Source: Avena insularis (lineage: Eukaryota; Streptophyta; Magnoliopsida; Poales; Poaceae). Taken from it: DNA of 64,000 nt. Numbering within the stretch: the first letter of the stretch is position 1; every line of letters starts with the position of its first letter. Under the pieces are notes generated by a model. That model searched no databases. It was not told the DNA's origin and saw only the letters and a program-made list of their open reading frames with translations. A program made the translations under genes and the position numbers. Of the stretch, positions 58,750 to 64,000 are shown in pieces. Location of the stretch: the NCBI GenBank assembly GCA_023614405.1, contig CM042686.1, positions 468,442,740 to 468,506,739 of the forward strand, written 5' to 3'.

Positions 58750-61700
58750 GTGTCATTGCATGTCTATTCTTTTCATGAACCACAGCTAGAGTCATTGCAT
58801 GTCTGTTCCTCTAAACAAACCACATAAGGATCCACCAGTGTCATTGCATGTCTATTCTTTTCATGAACCACACCCAGTGTCATTGCATGTGTGTTCTTCT
58901 AAACAAACCACATAAGTCATTGCATGTTTGTTCTTTTCATGAACCACACCTAGAGTCATTGCATGTGTGTTCCTCTAGACAAACCACCTTAGGAATCCAC
59001 CAGTGTCATTGGATGTGTGTTCTTTTCATGAACCACACCCAGTGTCATTGCATGTCTATTCCTCTAAACAAACCACATAAGGATCCACCATTGTCATTGC
59101 ATGTCTGTTCTTTTCATGAACCACACCTAGTGTCATTACATGTGTGTTCCTCTAAACAAACCACATAAGGATCCACTAGTGTCATTGCATGTCTGTTCTT
59201 TTTATGAACCACACCCAGTGTCACTGCATGTGTGTTCTTCTAAACAAACCACATAATTCATTGCATGTCTGTTCTTTTCATGAACCACAGCCAGTGTCAT
59301 TGCATGTGTGTTCCTCTAGACAAAACACATAAGGATCCACCGGTGTCACTTCATGTTTGTTCTTTTCATGAACCACATAAGGATCCACCAGTGTCATTGC
59401 ATGTCTGTTCTTTTCACAAACCAAATAAGGATCCACCAGTGTCATTGCATGTCTGTTCTTTTCATGAACCAAACCCAGTGTCATTGCATGAGTGTTCCTC
59501 TAGACAAACCACAAAAGGATCGACCGGTGTTACTGCATGTCTGTTCTTTTCATGAACCACACTCAGTGTCATTGCATGTGTGTTCTTCTAAACAAAAAAC
59601 ATAAGTCATTGCATGTCACTTCATTGTCATTGGATGTGTGTTCCTTTCATGAACCACACCCGGTGTCATCGCATGTCTATTCCCCTAAACAAACCACATA
59701 AGGATCCACCAGTGTCATTGCATGTCTGTTCTTTTCATGAACCACACCCAGTGTCATTGTATGTGTGTTCCTCTAGACAAACCACATAAGGATCCACCCG
59801 TGTCATTGGATGTATGTTCTTTTCATGAACCACACCCAGTGTCATTGCATGTCTGTTCCTCTAAACAAACCACATAAGGGTCCACCAGTGTCATTGCATG
59901 TCTGTTCTTTTCATGAACCACACCCAGTGTCATTGCATGTGTGTTCTTCTAAACAAACCACATAAGTCATTGCATGTCTATTCTTTTGATGAACCACACC
60001 CGGTGTCATTGCATGTGTGTTCCTCTAGACAAACCACATAAGGATCCACCGGTGTCACTACATGTTTGTTCTTCTCATGAACCACATAAGGATCCACCAG
60101 TGTCATTTGATGTGTGTTCTTCTCATGAACCACACATGGATCCACAAGTATCATCGCATGTCTATTCTTTTCATGAACCACAGCTAGAGTCATTGCATGT
60201 CTGTTACTTCCATAAACCACATATGGATCCACCGGTGTAATTGCATGTCTGTTCTTTTCATGAACCACACCCAGTGTCATTGCATGTCAGTTCTTTTCAT
60301 GAACCACATAAGGATCCACCAGTGTCATTGCATGTCTATTCTTTTCCTTAACCACACCCAGTGTCATTGCATGTCAGTTCTTTTCATGAACCACATAAGG
60401 ATCCACCAGTGTCATTGCATGTCTGTTCTTTTCACAAACCACATAAGGATCCACCAGTGTCATTGCATTTCTGTTCTTTTCATGAAGCAAACCTAGTGTC
60501 ATTGCATGTGTGTTCCTCTAGACAAACCACATAAGGATCCAACGGTGTTACTACATGTCTATTCTTTTCATGAACCACACCTAGTGTTATTGCATGTGTG
60601 TTCCTCTATACAAACCACATAAGGATCCACCAGTGTCATTGCATGTCTGTTCTTTTCATGAAAAACATAAGGATCCACCTGTGTCATTGGATCTGTGTTC
60701 TTCTCATGAACCACACATGGATCCACCAGTGTCATTGCATGTCTATTCTTTTCATGAACCACACCCAGTGTCATTGCATGTGTGTTCTTCTAAACAAACC
60801 ACATAAGTCATTGCATGTCTGTTCTTTTCATGAACCACACCCGGTGTCATTGCATGTGTGTTCCTCTAGACAAACCACATAAGGATCCACCAATGTCATT
60901 GGATGTGTGTTCTTTTCATGAACCACACCCAGTGTGGTTGCATGTCTGTTCCTCTAAACAAACCACATAAGGATCCACAGTGTCATTGCATGTCATTCTT
61001 TTCATGAACCACAGCCGGTGTCATTGCATGTGTGTTCCTCTAGACAAACCACATAAGGATCCATCGGTGTCACTTCATGTTTGTTCTTTTCATGAACCAC
61101 ATAAGGATCCACCAGTGTCATTGCATGTCTGTTCTTTTCACAAACCAAATAAGGATCCACTAGTGTCATTGCATGTCTGTTCTTTTCATGAACCAAACCC
61201 AGTGTCATTGCATGAGTGTTCCTCTAGACAAACCACAAAAGGATCGACCGGTTTTACTACATGTCTGTTCTTTTCATGAACCACACTCAGTGTCATTGCA
61301 TGTGTGTTCTTCTAAACAAAAAACATAAGTCATTGCATGTCACTTCATTGTCATTGGATGTGTGTTCTTTTCATGAACCACACCCGGTGTCATCGCATGT
61401 CTATTCCCCTAAACAAACCACATAAGGATCCACCAGTGTCATTGCATGTCTGTTCTTTTCATGAACCACACCCAGTGTCATTGCATGTGTGCTCTTCTAA
61501 ACAAACCACATAAGGATCCACCCGTGTCATTGGATGTATGTTCTTTTCATGAACCACACCCAGTGTCATTGCATGTCTGTTCCTCTAAACAAACCACATA
61601 AGGGTCCACCAGTGTCATTGCATGTCATTCTTTTCATGAACCACACCCAGTGTCATTGCATGTGTGTTCTTCTAAACAAACCACATAAGTCATTGCATGT

Positions 61701-64000
61701 CTATTCTTTTGATGAACCACACCCGGTGTCATTGCATGTGTGTTCCTCTAGACAAACCACATAAGGATCCACCGGTGTCACTACATGTTTGTTCTTCTCA
61801 TGAACCACATAAGGATCCACCAGTGTCATTTGATGTGTGTTCTTCTCATGAACCACACATGGATCCACAAGTATCATTGCATGTCTATTCTTTTCATGAA
61901 CCACAGCTAGAGTCATTGCATGTCTGTTACTTCCATAAACCACACATGGATCCACCAGTGTAATTGCATGTCTGTTCTTTTCATGAACCACACCCAGTGT
62001 CATTGCATGTCAGTTCTTTTCATGAACCTCATAAGGATCCACCAGTGTCATTGCATGTCTGTTCTTTTCACAAACCACATAAGGATCCACCAGTGTCATT
62101 GCATTTCTGTTCTTTTCATGAAGCAAACCTAGTGTCATTGCATGTGTGTTCCTCTAGACAAACCACATAAGGATCCAACGGTGTTACTACATGTCTATTC
62201 TTTTCATTAACCACACCTAGTGTTATTGCATGTGCGTTCCTCTAGACAAACCACATAAGGATCCACCAGTGTCATTGCATGTCTGTTCTTTTCATGAAAA
62301 ACATAAGGATCCACCTGTGTCATTGGATCTGTGTTCTTCTAATGAACCACACATGGATCCACCAGTGTCATTGCATGTCTATTCTTTTCATGAACCACAC
62401 CCAGTGTCATTGCATGTGTGTTCTTCTAAACAAACCACATAAGTCATTGCATGTCTGTTCTTTTCATGAACCACACCCGGTGTCATTGCATGTGTGTTCC
62501 TCTAGACAAACCACATAAGGATCCACCAATGTCATTGGATGTGTGTTCTTTTCATGAACCACACCCAGTGTGGTTGCATGTCTGTTCCTCTAAACAAACC
62601 ACATAAGGATCCACCAGTGTCATTGCATGTCTGTTCTTTTCATGAACCACAGCCGGTGTCATTGCATGTGTGTTCCTCTAGACAAACCACATAAGGATCC
62701 ATCGGTGTCACTTCATGTTTGTTCTTTTCATGAACCACATAAGGATCCACCAGTGTCATTGCATGTCTGTTCTTTTCACAAACCAAATAAGGATCCACCA
62801 GTGTCATTGCATGTATGTTCTTTTCATGAACCAAACACAGTGTCATTGCATGAGTGTTCCTCTAGACAAACCACAAAAGGATCGACCGGTGTTACTGCAT
62901 GTCTGTTCTTTTCATGAACCACACTCAGTGTCATTGCATGTGTGTTCTTCTAAACAAAAAGCATAAGTCATTGCATGTCACTTCATTGTCATTGGATGTG
63001 TGTTCTTTTCATGAACCACACCCGGTGTCATCGCATGTCTATTCCCCTAAACAAACCACATAAGGATCCACCAGTGTCATTGCATGTCTGTTCTTTTCAT
63101 GAACCACACCCAGTGTCATTGCATGTGTGCTCTTCTAAACAAACCACATAAGTCATTGCATGTTTGTTCTTTTCATGAACCACACCCAGTGTCATTGCAT
63201 GTGTGTTCCTCTAGACAAACCACATAAGGATCCACCCGTGTCATTGGATGTATGTTCTTTTCATGAACCACACCCAGTGTCATTGCATGTCTGTTCCTCT
63301 AAACAAACCACATAAGGGTCCACCAGTGTCATTGCATGTCTGTTCTTTTCATGAACCACACCCAGTTTCATTGCATGTGTGTTCTTCTAAACAAACCACA
63401 TAAGTCATTGCATGTCTATTCTTTTGATGAACCACACCCGGTGTCATTGCATGTGTGTTCCTCTAGACAAACCACATAAGGATCCACCGGTGTCACTACA
63501 TGTTTGTTCTTCTCATGAACCACATAAGGATCCACCAGTGTCATTTGATGTGTGTTCTTCTCATGAACCACACATGGATCCACAAGTATCATTGCATGTC
63601 TATTCTTTTCATGAACCACAGCTAGAGTCATTGCATTTCTGTTACTTCCATAAACCACACATGGATCCACCGGTGTAATTGCATGTCTGTTCTTTTCATG
63701 AACCACACCCAGTGTCATTGCATGTCAGTTCTTTTCATGAACCACATAAGGATCCACCAGTGTCATTGCATGTCTGTTCTTTTCATGAACCACACCCAGT
63801 GTCATTGCATGTCAGTTCTTTTCATGAACCACATAAGGATCCACAAGTGTCATTGCATGTCTGTTCTTTTCACAAACCACATAAGGATCCACCAGTGTCA
63901 TTGCATTTATGTTCTTTTCATGAAGCAAACCTAGTGTCATTGCATGTGTGTTCCTCTAAACAAACCACATAAGGATCCAACGGTGTTACTACATGTCTAT
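58750..64000 (+). repeat. 8828-bp-offset copy and 1.64-1.73-kb higher-order repeats
   Basis: The rare phrase CACCTTAGGAATCCACC at 50157 recurs at 58985, and CATGTCACTTCATTGTC near 50786 recurs at 59614 (offset 8828). That second marker then recurs near 61340 and 62978, giving successive higher-order repeats of about 1726 and 1638 bp up to the window edge. Confidence 0.8.

Larger units (their letters stand above)
44860..64000 (+). repeat. Modular minisatellite array, over 19 kb
   Basis: The whole right third is built of units sharing the head GTGTCATTGCATGTSTGTTC and differing in the tail. The main tails are TTTTCATGAACCACACCCA (39-bp unit), TTTTCATGAACCACATAAGG plus ATCCACCA (48 bp), CTCTAGACAAACCACATAAG plus GATCCACCA (49 bp) and TTCTAAACAAACCACATAA (39 bp, after which the next head lacks its first GT). 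A rarer tail has ACACATGGATCCACC. Units follow one another without spacers, roughly 400-450 in the window, and the array continues beyond 64000. No transposon interrupts it. Many open frames on both strands arise only because most units are multiples of three. I do not recognise this satellite. Confidence 0.95.

Noticed and set aside
44860..64000. Dozens of open frames of 60-165 codons rich in HVCSFHEPH-like repeats
   Set aside because: They are a direct product of satellite units whose lengths are multiples of three. They appear in two plus-strand frames and on the minus strand, begin and end with unit types, and have no domain.
44860..64000. CRISPR-like regular repeats
   Set aside because: There are no unique spacers; both head and tail are repetitive, and the genome context is a plant nucleus.

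Overview
The window is repeat-dense plant nuclear DNA, most likely from a pooid grass (wheat, barley, oat or ryegrass group). This rests on GC-rich grass-type exons in an intron-containing xyloglucan endotransglucosylase/hydrolase gene and on LTR retrotransposons that read like common Triticeae/Pooideae families. No search was run, so species and family names are not asserted. There is no prokaryotic feature, CRISPR array, rRNA or tRNA gene that I can support.

Layout. (1) Positions 1-2640: a piece of an unidentified LTR element abuts a truncated minus-strand Copia element with a 156-bp LTR. (2) Positions 3171-18367: a GC-rich, possibly DNA-transposon-derived host segment with degenerate terminal inverted repeats is split by a complete 13.27-kb minus-strand Athila-type Gypsy element (4071-17338, exact target duplication CCCGC). 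The gag of that element is itself split by a solo LTR (about 13564-15148). (3) Positions 18664-32655: a complete 13.99-kb minus-strand Tat-type Gypsy element (exact target duplication ATGTT). It carries a second RNase H and a multi-exon antisense ORF, and has catalytic-site substitutions in reverse transcriptase and integrase. (4) Positions 33.7-35.4 kb: the XTH gene, whose catalytic core and splice sites look intact but whose in-frame start codon is missing. A small broken Copia element follows at 35.5-36.7 kb. (5) Positions 38.0-38.9 kb: a two-exon DEDDy 3'-5' exonuclease-like gene. (6) Positions 39.3-44.1 kb: a broken minus-strand gene whose ~4-kb intron is filled with eleven tandem fold-back modules. 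(7) From about 44.86 kb to the right edge: more than 19 kb of a modular minisatellite of 39-, 48- and 49-bp units with several layers of kilobase-scale duplication.

The candidate host genes are the XTH (cell wall), the exonuclease-like gene and the broken acidic-protein gene; I see no functional link between them. The transposons carry stop codons, frameshifts or active-site losses and are unlikely to be autonomous. The least explained parts are the 19-kb satellite and the fold-back array in the intron.
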